Assembly (NCBI RefSeq): GCF_001748225.1
Contig: NZ_BDFE01000017.1
Location: forward strand, 124,001-188,000
Source: Desulfoplanes formicivorans
GTDB taxonomy: Bacteria > Desulfobacterota > Desulfovibrionia > Desulfovibrionales > Desulfomicrobiaceae
DNA length: 64,000 nt
Direction: 5' to 3'
Shown here: one piece after another, positions 8,280-17,371 of the stretch
Layout: each line of letters begins with the position of its first letter
How positions within the stretch are numbered: position 1 is the first letter of the stretch
Notes under the pieces: model-generated
Database searches by the model: none
What the model saw: only the letters and a program-made list of their open reading frames with translations
Told to the model about the DNA's origin: nothing
Translations under genes and position numbers: made by a program

Positions 8280-9005
8280 TTACCCCAAAAGCCGTTCCCC
8301 GTAATAGGCAGGAAATCCCAGGGCATTGATTTTGGCGGCTGTCCTGCGGGCATCATACGGAACAAAACAGACCTCGATGGTGGCGTTCTCCTTGTCCCAA
8401 ATGACATATTTGGCACTGGGATCACCGTCTCGAGGCTGGCCCACGCTGCCGACATTGACGATACATTGTTCCCAGTCCAGGGAAAGGATCCCCTTGTGCA
8501 GGATGCGCGACTCGACACTCCCCTGATGAAGTCCTTCCAGAACAAGCTCGTGGGTATGGCCCACAAAAGAGGGGGTATGGCTCAAGCCTGCCAGGCGTTT
8601 GGCCAGGGTTTCTCCCTGAATCTGAAAGAGGTACACGAACGGTGACCTGGGGGGAAAACCGTGCACAAAAAGGGCGTCGTCCACAACCAGGCTTCTGGGC
8701 AGGGTGGCCAGAAAGGATATGGCGTCTTCTGAAAGCATCTCCCGCATGCGCAGGACATTGGCCCTGGTCTTGGGGTTGAACCAGAACAGGGAGCGGTCAC
8801 TTAACACGCCCATTTCGTGGTTCCCTGCAACCGAGAGAATGGAACGCTGACGAACCCGCTGGACAACCTCCTGGGGATTGGGACCATATCCCACCAGATC
8901 ACCCAGACAGATGATCCGGGAGAGACCGCGCTGGTCAATATCGGCAAGCACGGCTTCCAGGGCCTCGAGATTGGCGTGGATGTCGGAAATAACAGCAATG
9001 GCCAT
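8280..9005 (-). CDS. Calcineurin-like metallophosphoesterase (YfcE/ApaH superfamily)
   Basis: A 241-residue cytosolic enzyme with the complete two-metal signature: D8 and H10 in SDIHANLEAL, D36 in GDLVGYGPNP, N62/H63 in GNHE, a His in VHGFPP and GHTHE. The GDLVGYGPNP signature is typical of bacterial proteins resembling phosphodiesterases or serine/threonine phosphatases. It starts eight bases after the universal stress protein gene and precedes the Ser/Thr kinase, so one possibility is that it reverses the kinase's phosphorylation; this is inference from order only. The substrate could equally be a nucleotide or cyclic nucleotide. Confidence 0.88.
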   Translation of the reverse strand: MAIAVISDIHANLEALEAVLADIDQRGLSRIICLGDLVGYGPNPQEVVQRVRQRSILSVAGNHEMGVLSDRSLFWFNPKTRANVLRMREMLSEDAISFLATLPRSLVVDDALFVHGFPPRSPFVYLFQIQGETLAKRLAGLSHTPSFVGHTHELVLEGLHQGSVESRILHKGILSLDWEQCIVNVGSVGQPRDGDPSAKYVIWDKENATIEVCFVPYDARRTAAKINALGFPAYYGERLLG

Positions 9006-9012
9006 GAGGCAT

Positions 9013-9954
9013 CTACTCCAGGGTCACGGGAGTTTCAAACCCCTCGGGCTTGATGGCCAATACCGAACAGTCAATCTCCTGCAGCACCTTTTCAGCGGTA
9101 TTGCCGATGAAAAATCCCGCAATACCGGTTCGGCAGACCGTTCCCATGACCACCAGATCAATCTGTTCCTCCATGGCCTTGCGGGGAATCAAATCCCCGG
9201 CCTTTCCCTTGAGCAGATGGACATGGGGCGTGATCCCCCGGAAATCCTGCTCGTCCAGAACGGTTTGCAGCTGTTTCTTGTGCTCGTCACGCATCTCCAC
9301 GATCAAAGAGTCCACAATATCGGAGGAAAATTCCTGCCTGGCCCGCAAGGTGCCTTCCATGGGAAGCCGCCAGCAATGGATCACGTGAAGCTCACATTGT
9401 TCGTCATGAGCAATGGACAGGGAAAGATCCAGGATGTTGCCGTTCAGACCATGTCTGGTGGCATCTTCCGTGTCCGGATCAACCGCAGCCATGATCTTGG
9501 AATAGGTGGTTCCCCGGGTAGGCTTTTCCACCCATACGGGACAGGGACATTCGCGCAACAGATGCATGGTGGTGCTGCCAAAAAGGGCGGTTCTCGGAAA
9601 CCCGTGTTCTTCGGCCGTGGTCATGACCAGGTCGTGGCCTTCGCGCAGGACCTGCCTGATGATTTCCAGAAACGCTGAACCGAACAGAAACCTTCCATGG
9701 ACATCAAGCCCCTCGTCACGAAGGGGATCAAGAAGCTGGTTCATGGACTTTTGAAACTCCACGGCTGCAAGCTCGCTGATATCAATGCGATAACTGGAAT
9801 TGAGCCGGGCGAGAATCTTGTCCGGGATCTTGGCGAGCACCCGGACCATGGTCAGACGCCCCTTGTTTGCCCGGATGATGGACGAGGCACGGTGCAGAAT
9901 CTTTTCATCGTCATTGTCCGTGAGCACCAGAAGGATATTTTTGAATCGCTTCAT
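9013..9954 (-). CDS. Universal stress protein with tandem UspA domains
   Basis: A 313-residue protein containing two UspA folds: about 1-150 (starting KNILLVLTDND) and 155-305 (with ILAAVDP-like start and a C-terminal VVMGTVCRTGIAGFFIGNTAEKVL). The second copy keeps the ATP-binding signature of the G-2x-G-9x-G(S/T/N) kind; the first is less clear. Such tandem proteins are related to UspE and act in stress survival or redox signalling. The ATG lies four bases after the stop of the oxidoreductase gene with GGAG overlapping that stop, which indicates translational coupling. Confidence 0.9.
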   Translation of the reverse strand: MKRFKNILLVLTDNDDEKILHRASSIIRANKGRLTMVRVLAKIPDKILARLNSSYRIDISELAAVEFQKSMNQLLDPLRDEGLDVHGRFLFGSAFLEIIRQVLREGHDLVMTTAEEHGFPRTALFGSTTMHLLRECPCPVWVEKPTRGTTYSKIMAAVDPDTEDATRHGLNGNILDLSLSIAHDEQCELHVIHCWRLPMEGTLRARQEFSSDIVDSLIVEMRDEHKKQLQTVLDEQDFRGITPHVHLLKGKAGDLIPRKAMEEQIDLVVMGTVCRTGIAGFFIGNTAEKVLQEIDCSVLAIKPEGFETPVTLE

Positions 9955-9957
9955 GAC

Positions 9958-11139
9958 CTACTCCGTTTGCGTTGTCCCAAGATACGCGAGAAGTTCCTTT
10001 CCTGCCCGCCGGGCACCAATGATGTTCCGGGCACACGGCCCCAATCCCAGTTCGGCAAGAGGACCCGTGACAAAGATGTTGCTGCCCCAGAGAATCTTGT
10101 GCTCCAGGACCGGATAGCCACATGCTGCCGTGGGCAGACCATGATCCCGGACAAGACCATCCACCAGATCACCGCCGGGACGGGACTCCTCGAACCCCGT
10201 GGCCAGTACAAGCTGATCGCATGTGAGGGTCTTGTCCCGTCCGGTAAGTACAATGGAGCCGTCATGCATCCATGATTTGGCGATCCGGGCCTGGATGAAG
10301 TGAAGTCGGCCCTTGGCCACTTCCGTGTTCAGCTGTGCGCGGATTTCCCGGGGAACCGATCCCCGATGGCGGGCCTGCCGGATCATCTCGCGTCGTTGGG
10401 AATAGGGGGTTCGATTGAATCCGTCCAGGCATTTGGGCCCGACCCAGCAGGGATCAAAATCCAGATCATGAGGCCTGAGGGGATGGCGTGAACACAGGGT
10501 GACCCTGCCTGACAGATCACGGCTCAGGGTCAGGGCCAGCTGAACCGCGGTGATACCGCCGCCAACCACCATGGTGTGCCCCACATCGGCCAGGACTGTC
10601 CGATCAAAATGCGGGTCGAACACATGATGGACCATTGAGGTGGCATCAAACAGATTGGTGGCCCAGGAAGGCCAGCAGGGCTGATCGGAATTGCCCAGAC
10701 ACAGGAGAACATGTCTGGAGACAAGATCACCCGCGGTTGTCGCAACCATGAGGTGATCCTGTTCAGGTGTGATGGACGTGGCCCGTCCCGTGATCCGGAT
10801 GGTATCGAGTCTGTTTGTTCTGATCACATGATCACAATGATCGTTGAACAGGGAGAGGGCAGGGCGGTAGTATTTGGGGATAAACAGGGGATCAGCCTCG
10901 CCCTTCCAGGTCTTGGAAAACTGGTACAAGGAGAGAATGGGAATATCCAGATTGTGCACCGACGGGGAACGCAGATACTGCATGCCGCAATTGGCCGTGT
11001 TCTGACGCCATCTGTGCAGGGGACGTTCAAAAGGATCAACGATCCTGATCTGGTCGTGATCCACGCCGGCTTCCTGGACAAGGACGTTGGCCATATGGTT
11101 TCCATGGATGCCTCCGCCGATGATCAGCCAATCAAGCAT
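9958..11139 (-). CDS. FAD/NAD(P)-dependent oxidoreductase, SidA/monooxygenase-like
   Basis: A 393-residue flavoprotein. The N-terminal Rossmann motif GGGIHGNH (residues 8-15) should bind FAD. A second dinucleotide motif, VVGGGITAVQLAL, lies in the middle, and LVLATGFEESRPGG near residue 320 is the ATG motif seen in lysine/ornithine N-hydroxylases and flavin-containing monooxygenases. No siderophore genes are nearby, so the name gives fold rather than substrate. It is flanked by a universal stress protein and a small membrane protein in the same operon, so a redox or detoxification task is plausible. Confidence 0.8.
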   Translation of the reverse strand: MLDWLIIGGGIHGNHMANVLVQEAGVDHDQIRIVDPFERPLHRWRQNTANCGMQYLRSPSVHNLDIPILSLYQFSKTWKGEADPLFIPKYYRPALSLFNDHCDHVIRTNRLDTIRITGRATSITPEQDHLMVATTAGDLVSRHVLLCLGNSDQPCWPSWATNLFDATSMVHHVFDPHFDRTVLADVGHTMVVGGGITAVQLALTLSRDLSGRVTLCSRHPLRPHDLDFDPCWVGPKCLDGFNRTPYSQRREMIRQARHRGSVPREIRAQLNTEVAKGRLHFIQARIAKSWMHDGSIVLTGRDKTLTCDQLVLATGFEESRPGGDLVDGLVRDHGLPTAACGYPVLEHKILWGSNIFVTGPLAELGLGPCARNIIGARRAGKELLAYLGTTQTE

Positions 11140-11152
11140 GCCCGTGCCTCCC

Positions 11153-11650
11153 TTACTCCCACAAAAATGTTTTCACGGATACGACCTCAAGCTCCCAAGC
11201 CGGGTGCTTGCCCGGGTCCAGCCCGGGAACAGATACCTTCTGGATGATCTCCTGGTCTTGTCCCGGGCCCATCCGGGTGAAAACCGTGAATTCCTGCGTG
11301 CCGAGGACGTCCTTTCCGGCGGCATTGCCAAGATCATGGTCTGATGCCGTGTCTTTATAGACAGTCAAGCGCAACTTGATTTCCCTGATCGTGCCTTCAG
11401 GGGCCTTGTTGATGAGCCGCCCCTTGAGAAAAAGCTGCAGAGTCGGATCCAGGCGAACATTTTCGATCACAACCTGTGAGGGAAGGATCCTGGATGTGGT
11501 CCGGATATCCACGTACTTGTTCCCCTCGTAAACCAGAACGCCGATGATTCCAATACTCAGGGCATAAACAAGGAAAAATTTCCTGAGCCTGGACGGATTC
11601 AGGAAAAGGGTAATCAGCAGGAGGATGACCAGGATGACGAGAAAGCGCAT
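11153..11650 (-). CDS. Small membrane-anchored protein of unknown function
   Basis: A 165-residue protein with two hydrophobic segments at the N-terminus (about 2-18 and 26-43) and then a soluble domain with alternating beta-strand character (VVIENVRLDPTLQLFLKGRL, IREIKLRLTVYKD). It resembles proteins whose C-terminal part is an Ig-like or FxLYD-type beta domain outside the membrane, but I cannot name the family. It begins the run that continues with the FAD oxidoreductase, 13 bases away. An upstream AGGAGG sits about seven bases before the ATG. Confidence 0.75.
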   Translation of the reverse strand: MRFLVILVILLLITLFLNPSRLRKFFLVYALSIGIIGVLVYEGNKYVDIRTTSRILPSQVVIENVRLDPTLQLFLKGRLINKAPEGTIREIKLRLTVYKDTASDHDLGNAAGKDVLGTQEFTVFTRMGPGQDQEIIQKVSVPGLDPGKHPAWELEVVSVKTFLWE

Positions 11651-11798
11651 GGTGTTGCCTCCTTGAAGAGGATTGAAAAAAGGGTCAGGAGTGTTAGCTG
11701 CAATTCACCGAAACAAGACGGCCCCTTGCCTTGGCAGAACGATGCAGGGACAATGCACGGCCTCTTCTTCCAAGGCGCCCACGACCTTTTGGCCGCAC

Positions 11799-12680
11799 CT
11801 AAAGCCCGAAACCGTCGATCTCGTATTTTTTCATGAATCCGACGGGATGATACGATTCCTTGGCCTTGCGCAGACCCGGATCATCCAGGTCCTGTTCCCG
11901 GTTGACAATGGCTTTCTCGCAACAGGTATGTTTGAGAAAAAGCTGATTCATGGCCTGGTAGACGCCCTTGTAGTTGGGGCAGCCCTTTTCAAAATGAATG
12001 ATCATCTGATCATTGGGGGCAAGTTCGGCAATGGTGTAGGCAATCATTTTCCCGTCAGCCACAATACCGGCTCCAAGAATGTGCTGGAGACAGTCCCAGT
12101 CACGCATGATCTTGACGATGGCCCGATTTTCCTTGTCCAGCGTGGAATCGGACTCGGAATTTTTCCACAGGAACCATTCGGTCTGCAGGGTCAGGGCCTG
12201 TTCGATCTTTCTGGCATCCAGCGTCACGTACTCGTAATCATATTTCTTGATAAACTGGTTCAACAGGTTCTTTTTCTTGTGATACTTGCGCCCGGCAAGT
12301 TCAATGAGTTCGGGAATGGAATAGAGATAATCCCACTGCCCCCTGGCCTCGTCCACCGGGAGATGGGGCCAGAGACGGACAAAGGTATCCTTGAGCTCTT
12401 GGGGAACCCTGACCATGGGGGCATACTTGGCAAGAATCTCTTTGTACGCCTGCCAATCCATGGCATGCCAGTTGCCCACGGGGGCCCAGATGCAGGGGAC
12501 AGGATATTGCTGCCTGATGAACACGGCATCACGCGTGAACGCCCAGGAAAGCCCATACTCCTCCTGCCAGCCCCAGAGATTGATGAAGCTGTAATCCGAG
12601 GTGATTTGAGGGCATTGGGTCAACAGCGTGAGATATGTTGATTGTTCAGTCAGGGAAATGGGTGTGAATTGCAGATTCAA
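11799..12680 (-). CDS. DUF2156 protein (GNAT-like, related to lysyl-PG synthetase C-terminal domain)
   Basis: I place the start at TTG 12680, where AAGGA lies six bases upstream and the homologous region begins (NLQFTPISLTEQ). An ATG at 12794 would add 38 residues with a false signal-like stretch. The 293-residue protein carries the family features TSDYSFINLWGW near the N-terminus and REQDLDDPGLRKAKESYHP near the C-terminus, which form the paired GNAT-like fold also found at the C-terminus of MprF. Family members are thought to transfer an aminoacyl or acyl group, possibly from aminoacyl-tRNA to a lipid or peptide. The true substrate is unknown. Confidence 0.85.
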   Translation of the reverse strand: MNLQFTPISLTEQSTYLTLLTQCPQITSDYSFINLWGWQEEYGLSWAFTRDAVFIRQQYPVPCIWAPVGNWHAMDWQAYKEILAKYAPMVRVPQELKDTFVRLWPHLPVDEARGQWDYLYSIPELIELAGRKYHKKKNLLNQFIKKYDYEYVTLDARKIEQALTLQTEWFLWKNSESDSTLDKENRAIVKIMRDWDCLQHILGAGIVADGKMIAYTIAELAPNDQMIIHFEKGCPNYKGVYQAMNQLFLKHTCCEKAIVNREQDLDDPGLRKAKESYHPVGFMKKYEIDGFGL

Positions 12681-13173
12681 AGCTTGTTCCTTAGGCAAAG
12701 GTGAAGTGACAGCACATGCAGCAAAGATGACGATACCACACAAGATCGGAACGCGAAAACAGGGACAATCATGGATCCCGTCCTGGGCAGACAATGTAAC
12801 CCAATAAGATCATGAGACAGATTTGTCCATGGGCAGATCACATTCATCCATCCGGGCTTTTTGATCACCCGGGAATTCCACCCCACGCCCATGATTAAAC
12901 AGACTGCCCACGTTGATGGGAAACCTAGCGGGATGTACGATACAGAGACCTGAAATCAGCGGACATGGGCTGCTGATGCGATCAGAGAAATATCATCCGA
13001 CGGCTTCCAATCCGCATGAAAAAAGGGCAGGCTGGATAGCGCACCCTGCACGGATCGGGTCTTGCTTGTCCCGATTGCGGACATTATACTCGATATTCGT
13101 GTCTGGTTGACGGCAACAGCGCCTTGCCAGACCGACACGAGTATCCCTTCTCCAACGCAAACAAGGTGGTACC
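12681..13173. other. Divergent intergenic region, no gene seen
   Basis: About 490 bases separate the DUF2156 gene (minus) from the copper ATPase (plus). The short reading frames here overlap each other on both strands, lack ribosome binding sites and carry no motif. The region should contain both divergent promoters. The only clear structure is the inverted repeat at 13092-13145. Confidence 0.6.
13092..13145 (+). promoter_or_regulatory. Inverted repeat upstream of the copper ATPase
   Basis: GATATTCGTGTC at 13092-13103 is matched by its near-perfect complement GACACGAGTATC at 13134-13145 (11 of 12). The right arm ends 28 bases before the ATPase start. A TTGACG resembling a -35 element lies between the arms at 13107-13112. 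It may be an operator for a copper-responsive regulator or a hairpin in the leader. No regulator gene lies beside it. Confidence 0.35.
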
Positions 13174-15516
13174 ATGCCCTCCTCATCGACCTCATCAGAT
13201 CGGACCGCGCCCCCCGCAGAAGCCCAAAAAATATCCCTGTCCATCCAGGGCATGCATTGTGCGTCCTGTTCATCGCGCATTGAGCGTGTACTGGGTTCAC
13301 AAGACGGCATCTATGAGGCCAGGGTGAATCTGGCCTCGGAATCAGGCACCTTTGCCTTTGATCCGACCAGGGTAAAACTCCGGGACATCAGGCATGCCAT
13401 AGAGGATCTCGGTTTCTCCAGCACGGTGGCAACAGCAGGGGCCAGCATGTACAAAGAACGCCAGGCAAAGAACCTGGCCAATCTTGCGGCCTTGCGCAGG
13501 GACCTTATCCCGGCCTTTGGCTTTGCCCTTCCGATCATTCTTTTGTCCATGGGGCACATGGTGGGCCTGCCCCTGCCCGCCTTTCTCGATCCCCTGCATG
13601 CCCCTTTCACCTTTGCCCTGGTACAGGCTCTGCTCCTTGTGCCGGTCCTCTGGGCAGGAAGACGTTTCTATACCAGCGGCATTCCGGCTTTTTTGCGTGG
13701 TGCGCCCAATATGGATTCCCTGGTGGCCATGGGAACCGGCGCTGCCGTCCTCTATTCCACCTGGAATCTGGTGGAGATCGGGATGGGCATAACACCCCAA
13801 CAAAAGGCCATGGATCTGTATTTCGAATCCGCGGCCATGCTCATTGCCCTGATCTCTCTGGGCAAGTATTTCGAGGCCCGGTCCAAGCTCAAGACTTCCG
13901 AGGCCATCGGGTCCCTGATCAAGCTGACACCTGACAAGGCCATCCTTGTCAGACAGGGCCAAAACGGCGAGGAACAGGTGCTGATTCCCACCCAGGAAAT
14001 CGAGCCCGGTGACGTGCTGCTGGTCAAGCCGGGAGAACGCATCCCGGCGGATGCCGATGTGATTGCGGGCGAATCGAGCGTGGACGAATCCATGCTCACG
14101 GGCGAATCCTTGCCTGTTGCCAAACGCCCTGGAGACAAAGTTGTCGGGGGAACCGTCAACGCAACCGGTTCCTTGACCATCAGGGCTACCCGGGTGGGGC
14201 AGGATTCCATGCTCGCCCGCATCATCCGCCTGGTTCAGGAGGCCCAGGGCTCCAAGGCACCCATTGCCAATCTGGCCGACCGGATCAGTCTTTATTTCGT
14301 GCCCGCAGTCATGGTTGTGGCCCTGGTGGCCGGAGTCTCCTGGTTGACCATCGGCGGGGAGAGCCTTTCCTTCAGTCTGCGCATTTTTGTGGCGGTCATG
14401 GTTATTGCCTGTCCCTGCGCCATGGGACTGGCCACCCCCATTTCCATCATGGTGGCCACCGGCCGGGGAGCGCGGCTCGGGGTGCTTGTCAAAAGCGGTG
14501 GGGCCCTGCAGATGGCGGAACGCATCAGGACCATTGTCTTTGACAAGACAGGCACCCTCACCGTGGGTAAACCCAGTGTGACAGATATTCTGGTCGTGGA
14601 CGACCAGGGCGATGAGGAAGAGATCCTGGGGCTGGCTGCCTCGGTGGAAGGCTCGTCCGAACATCCCCTGGCCCAGGCCGTGGTGGAAGCAGCCAGATCC
14701 CGGGGGATCGCCACCCATGGGGTGGAATCCTTTGAGGCTCTGCCCGGCAAAGGTGTCCGGGCTCGTGTTCAGGGCCGCGAGATCCACATAGGCCATGTCG
14801 CCTACATGAAGTCCCTTGATCTTGCGGGTATGGAAAAAGCGGGCGGACGCATCAGGAAAATGGCCGAGCAGGGCAAAACCCCGGTCCTGATGGCCATGGA
14901 CGGCCGATTGCGGGGAATCATCGCCATTGCCGACAGGATCAGGCCCGAAACCCCCGAGGTGGTGGCCGCATTGAACCGCAGGGGTATTGAAGTGATCATG
15001 CTCACCGGAGACAACAAGACCACGGCCCAAGCCATTGCCCGACAAGCCGGCATCAGCCAGGTGATCGCCGAGGTCCTGCCGGACAGCAAGGTGGCGGCCA
15101 TCCGGGAACTCAAGCAACAGGGAAAGAGAGTGGCCATGGTGGGAGACGGCATCAATGACGCGCCTGCCCTGGCCGGAGCGGATCTGGGCATGGCCATGGG
15201 ATCGGGTATCGACGTGGCCATTGAATCCGGGGATATCGTCCTCATGCGCCAGGGACTTTTCGGCGTACTCACGGCCCTGGAGCTCAGTCGGGCAACCATG
15301 CGCAACATCAGGCAGAATCTTTTCTGGGCCTTTGCCTACAATGTTATTGGCATCCCCTTTGCCGCCGGGATCTTCCACGTATTTGGCGGCCCAACCCTGA
15401 ACCCCATGATTGCGGGGGCCGCCATGGCCATGAGTTCGGTTTCCGTGGTCGGCAACGGTCTGCGACTGCGCTGGTTCACTCCCCAAAAGACGCGAAATGC
15501 CGTTGCTGCGCCCTGA
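13174..15516 (+). CDS. copA: Copper-exporting P1B-type ATPase (CopA-like)
   Basis: A 780-residue heavy-metal P-type ATPase. One N-terminal heavy-metal-associated domain (about 20-87) has GMHCASC with C29 and C32. The transmembrane metal site is C413-P-C415 ([11 protein letters not shown]), the aspartyl-phosphate is D457 in [11 protein letters not shown], the nucleotide domain has the HP dipeptide in [10 protein letters not shown], and the hinge is [10 protein letters not shown]. The CPC motif and the Asn/Met-Ser pattern of the last helices fit Cu+ export rather than Zn or Cd. It stands alone with no chaperone or regulator beside it. Cardiolipin synthase follows after 190 bases. Confidence 0.93.
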   Translation: MPSSSTSSDRTAPPAEAQKISLSIQGMHCASCSSRIERVLGSQDGIYEARVNLASESGTFAFDPTRVKLRDIRHAIEDLGFSSTVATAGASMYKERQAKNLANLAALRRDLIPAFGFALPIILLSMGHMVGLPLPAFLDPLHAPFTFALVQALLLVPVLWAGRRFYTSGIPAFLRGAPNMDSLVAMGTGAAVLYSTWNLVEIGMGITPQQKAMDLYFESAAMLIALISLGKYFEARSKLKTSEAIGSLIKLTPDKAILVRQGQNGEEQVLIPTQEIEPGDVLLVKPGERIPADADVIAGESSVDESMLTGESLPVAKRPGDKVVGGTVNATGSLTIRATRVGQDSMLARIIRLVQEAQGSKAPIANLADRISLYFVPAVMVVALVAGVSWLTIGGESLSFSLRIFVAVMVIACPCAMGLATPISIMVATGRGARLGVLVKSGGALQMAERIRTIVFDKTGTLTVGKPSVTDILVVDDQGDEEEILGLAASVEGSSEHPLAQAVVEAARSRGIATHGVESFEALPGKGVRARVQGREIHIGHVAYMKSLDLAGMEKAGGRIRKMAEQGKTPVLMAMDGRLRGIIAIADRIRPETPEVVAALNRRGIEVIMLTGDNKTTAQAIARQAGISQVIAEVLPDSKVAAIRELKQQGKRVAMVGDGINDAPALAGADLGMAMGSGIDVAIESGDIVLMRQGLFGVLTALELSRATMRNIRQNLFWAFAYNVIGIPFAAGIFHVFGGPTLNPMIAGAAMAMSSVSVVGNGLRLRWFTPQKTRNAVAAP

Positions 15517-15708
15517 TAGAGTATAACCATGATCATGAATCCGCAATCCGCTATCCATCCCCCAAGCCCATCCTGGGTGCGACTCGGGAGACCAACCCCC
15601 AGGCTCCGGTTTGCTGCCATGTTGGTTATCAAGGTGCGGTGCACCCATGCGGGAATCTCTCCCCATGCCTTGCAAAAGGTAGTGCAGGGGTGACAGAGGA
15701 GATGGAAC

Positions 15709-17148
15709 ATGTTTGAACGAGACATTCTGGCCCTGTTTGCCTGGCTGGTCACCCTTGTGGAAATCCTGGGCATTGTCACAGCCGCCCACGCTGTCATGCG
15801 GACGCGTACTTCCCAGGGGGCCATCGCCTGGGCCATTTCCCTGGTTACCTTTCCCTGGGTGAGTCTGCCCCTGTATGCTGTTTTCGGACGCAACAAGTTC
15901 AACGGATACGTGCGTCTTCGTACCTCCAGGGACAGAGCCGTCCATCATATGCGCGAACAACTGGCCACCCAGGCCCGCAGCGAAGGATACATTGACGAGG
16001 GGCTTGGCCAACAATGGAAGACCCTGGTCCGCTTGTCGGATATGCCGGTCATGCGACACAACAAGTGCGAGCTCCTGATCAACGGAGAAATGACCTTTGG
16101 GGCCATGTTCACGGCCATGGAACAGGCAACAGACTATATTCTTGTCCAGTTTTTCATCATCAAGGACGATGAACTGGGGCGCCAGTTGGCAGATATTCTC
16201 ATGGCCAAGGCCCGACAGAACATCCGGGTCTGCCTGCTGTACGACGAAATCGGCAGTCAGGGACTGAGTTCTGCCTATATCAACAAGCTGCACCAGGCAG
16301 GGGTGATTGTCGCCCCCTTTCACACAACCAAGGGAAAGGCCAACCGGTTTCAGATCAATTTTCGCAACCATCGCAAGATCGTGATTGTAGATGGCCGGCT
16401 CGCCTTTGTGGGCGGGCACAATGTGGGTGACGAATATGTATCCCGTCACTGCACCTTTGGCTCGTGGCGGGATACCCATGTTCGGGTTGCAGGGCCTGTT
16501 GTCCAGGCGATCCAGTTTTCCTTTGTGGAGGACTGGTACTGGGCACGTGGTGAAATCCCCCAGGAACTGTCCTGGGAAATGACCAGGGCCGAATCCGGCA
16601 ATGAACAGACCCTGTGTATCGCCTCGGGTCCGGCCGATGATGTGGATACCTGCGGACTCTTTTTTGTGGAAGCCATCAACCGGGCCCGCAAACGCATATG
16701 GATCGCCAGCCCCTATTTCGTGCCGGACCAGCGGGTACTGGCCGCCCTCAAGCTGGCCGCATTGCGGGGCGTGGACATACGCATCCTGTTGCCCCAGAAG
16801 CCGGATCATCTGGCCGTGTATCTGGCCTCCTTTGCCCGGTATGAAGAAATCATTCCCCTTGGCATCAAACTGTACAGGTATCAGGAAGGGTTCATGCACC
16901 AGAAGGTGGTTTTGGTGGATGACGCGTTTGCTGCCGTGGGCACGGCCAATATGGACAACCGCTCGTTCCGGCTCAATTTCGAGATCATGCTCCTCAATTT
17001 CAGCCGACCGTTCATCAATCAGATCGAAACCATGCTCAGGCAGGATCTGACACGGTGCAGACAGGTTGATATGAATGATTATCAGAGCCGTTCTTTCCTG
17101 TTCAGGTTTGCGGTCCGTGTGGCTGCCCTGATGTCCCCCATTTTGTAG
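15709..17148 (+). CDS. cls: Cardiolipin synthase (phospholipase D family)
   Basis: A 479-residue protein with two N-terminal membrane helices (about 5-25 and 38-58) and two HKD motifs: HRKIVIVD in the first half and HQKVVLVD in the second, each followed by the GG/GT-N-x-D signature. These are the catalytic sites that condense phosphatidylglycerol into cardiolipin. The length and the N-terminal helices match bacterial ClsA-type enzymes. GGAG lies eight bases before the ATG. It is not obviously in an operon with either neighbour. Confidence 0.93.
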   Translation: MFERDILALFAWLVTLVEILGIVTAAHAVMRTRTSQGAIAWAISLVTFPWVSLPLYAVFGRNKFNGYVRLRTSRDRAVHHMREQLATQARSEGYIDEGLGQQWKTLVRLSDMPVMRHNKCELLINGEMTFGAMFTAMEQATDYILVQFFIIKDDELGRQLADILMAKARQNIRVCLLYDEIGSQGLSSAYINKLHQAGVIVAPFHTTKGKANRFQINFRNHRKIVIVDGRLAFVGGHNVGDEYVSRHCTFGSWRDTHVRVAGPVVQAIQFSFVEDWYWARGEIPQELSWEMTRAESGNEQTLCIASGPADDVDTCGLFFVEAINRARKRIWIASPYFVPDQRVLAALKLAALRGVDIRILLPQKPDHLAVYLASFARYEEIIPLGIKLYRYQEGFMHQKVVLVDDAFAAVGTANMDNRSFRLNFEIMLLNFSRPFINQIETMLRQDLTRCRQVDMNDYQSRSFLFRFAVRVAALMSPIL

Positions 17149-17274
17149 AAACATTCCCCTGCTGTCCCAGGGACATGGCCCCCCATGTCTTCCCTCATCC
17201 ATCCCGTTTGTGCGCACCCCGTCAGAGGGCCGTACATGCTGGCTGCATCTGAAAATACTTGCCGGAACTCCTGG

Positions 17275-17302
17275 GATACGGTTATGGTCTCATAACCGTA
17301 TC
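17275..17302. promoter_or_regulatory. Perfect 12-bp inverted repeat upstream of the octahaem cytochrome
   Basis: GATACGGTTATG at 17275-17286 and CATAACCGTATC at 17291-17302 form a perfect dyad with a four-base centre (GTCT). It ends 69 bases before the cytochrome start. The inner part, TTATG-N4-CATAA, has the 5-4-5 layout of Crp/Fnr-family operators, although the bases differ from the FNR consensus. No T run follows, so it is not a terminator for the preceding gene. Confidence 0.5.
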
Positions 17303-17371
17303 GTACATGCATGGGCCCTGAACCAGCATCAGACCTGCGCTCACCCATGCAAACGCAATGGAGGAGATGGT

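Noticed and set aside
11673-12641. 322-codon plus-strand frame
   Set aside because: Antisense to the DUF2156 gene, which shows clear family signatures.
13342-17217. 1291-codon open frame on the minus strand
   Set aside because: It runs antisense through the copper ATPase and cardiolipin synthase genes, which have full catalytic motifs. Its product is rich in Gly, His and Pro without any domain; it is a by-product of GC-rich codon use.
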